From Acinetobacter sp. (GTDB lineage: Bacteria; Pseudomonadota; Gammaproteobacteria; Pseudomonadales; Moraxellaceae), in NCBI GenBank assembly GCA_030152275.1, contig JASLHF010000075.1, forward strand, positions 1 to 13,666: a stretch of DNA of 13,666 bases, in the 5' to 3' direction. The notes under the pieces were generated by a model. That model ran no database searches, was not told the DNA's origin, and worked only from the letters and a program-made list of their open reading frames with translations. The position numbers and the translations under genes were made by a program. Position 1 is the stretch's first letter; every line of letters begins with the position of its first letter. Below, piece after piece: positions 13,358 through 13,666 of this stretch.

Positions 13358-13386
13358 ATTATACGCTGAAACCCCATTGACTTGAA
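13358..13386 (-). promoter_or_regulatory. Candidate ettA promoter
   Basis: On the minus strand a consensus TATAAT (13363-13358) is preceded, at 17 nt spacing, by TTCAAG (13386-13381), a half-matching -35. Transcription would start near 13351, giving a leader of about 50 nt up to the GTG start. A start there also leaves the ATG at 13334 inside the transcript, so the promoter alone does not decide the start codon; the Shine-Dalgarno position does. Confidence 0.6.
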
Positions 13387-13597
13387 GTTAAGTTGGCATT
13401 TGTTTGGCTTCAACAAAGGATTTTCTTTTTCAAGACATTACAGGCTTGAATGATTTACAGCAGATAAAAAATTGATCTGCTTTGGATTAATCCTGCTATA
13501 TCACTAAAAACGCTATACAGCGCAAAATTTATGCACCCTTCTGGATAAAATATCGGCTAGACTCGATGATTATTTAACTCACGTAGATGAAGTCATC
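13387..13597 (+). promoter_or_regulatory. Upstream region of the metY-type gene
   Basis: About 210 nt upstream of the plus-strand gene. It contains an AGCAGAT/ATCTGCT inverted repeat (13459-13465 and 13475-13481), the palindrome GGATTAATCC (13484-13493) and AT-rich hexamers such as TAAAAT (about 13546). No clear -35/-10 pair stands out, and I see no recognisable SAM riboswitch or T-box. The palindromes are possible operator sites (a methionine regulator would be logical) but this is not demonstrated. Confidence 0.3.
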
Positions 13598-13666
13598 ATG
13601 ACCTATAAAGATGAAACTTTAGCCATTCATGCGGGATATTCACCAGAAGCGACCACCAAGGCTGTG
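13598..13666 (+). CDS. O-acetylhomoserine sulfhydrylase (MetY type), N-terminal fragment at window edge
   Basis: Only 23 codons are present (MTYKDETLAIHAGYSPEATTKAV), running off the right edge. The motif ETLAIHAGYSP..TTKAV is characteristic of the N-terminus of the PLP-dependent Cys/Met metabolism enzymes. Within them it fits best the O-acetylhomoserine aminocarboxypropyltransferases, which make homocysteine from O-acetylhomoserine and sulfide in the cytoplasm. The ATG at 13598 is preceded by a weak GATGAAG. The catalytic lysine lies outside, so a cystathionine synthase or lyase relative is not fully excluded. It is divergent from ettA. Confidence 0.8.
   Translation, partial: MTYKDETLAIHAGYSPEATTKAV

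Noticed and set aside
13399..13597. Possible riboswitch upstream of the metY-type gene
   Set aside because: No conserved SAM riboswitch core, terminator or anti-SD pairing could be recognised; only short palindromes are present.
1..13666. CRISPR array, insertion sequence, prophage or defence island
   Set aside because: No spaced direct repeats, transposase, terminal inverted repeats, integrase or nuclease/effector genes are visible. All intact genes are core or housekeeping types, apart from two small unknowns.

Overview
The window looks like core chromosome of an Acinetobacter-type gammaproteobacterium (Moraxellaceae). The evidence is the order murF-murE-ftsI-ftsL-rsmH with no mraZ before rsmH, a 607-residue PBP3 with STMK/SSN/KTG at residues 336/390/525, a 502-residue GltX followed by tRNA-Ala(GGC) and tRNA-Glu(UUC), and AT-leaning base composition. 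The species call is an inference from family knowledge, not from a search.

Layout. (1) Bases 1-4779, minus strand: the start of the division and cell wall cluster. Transcription enters at rsmH and runs through ftsL, ftsI and murE into murF, which is cut by the window edge. Gaps are only 9-13 nt, so this is one tight operon. (2) 4780-5390: a 611-nt gap holding the likely operon promoter, a fragment that looks like decayed coding sequence, and the terminator of the next gene. (3) 5391-7056, minus strand: an intact periplasmic sulfate-binding protein gene (sbp), and upstream of it the eroded remains of a second sbp-like gene. (4) 7057-7871: an AT-rich stretch with a tiny SD-preceded reading frame, then a 98-codon secreted protein of unknown function with a strong terminator. 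(5) 7875-9730, plus strand: gltX, tRNA-Ala(GGC), tRNA-Glu(UUC) and a terminator. The glutamyl-tRNA synthetase therefore sits beside its own substrate tRNA. (6) 9770-11275: a small membrane protein with a split zinc ribbon (plus), convergent with a CzcD-type cation diffusion facilitator (minus). The latter has a cluster of palindromes in its leader. (7) 11589-13386, minus strand: ettA, encoding an ABC-F translation factor read from a GTG start. (8) 13598-end, plus strand: the first 23 codons of an O-acetylhomoserine sulfhydrylase (metY type).

Functional themes are peptidoglycan precursor synthesis and septation, translation (GltX, two tRNAs, EttA, 16S rRNA methylation by RsmH), sulfur supply (Sbp, its dead paralog, MetY) and metal efflux. 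I found no CRISPR array, insertion sequence, phage, toxin-antitoxin or defence module. I do not see a new multi-gene system. The most informative non-routine observation is the relic sbp paralog at about 6690-7056.
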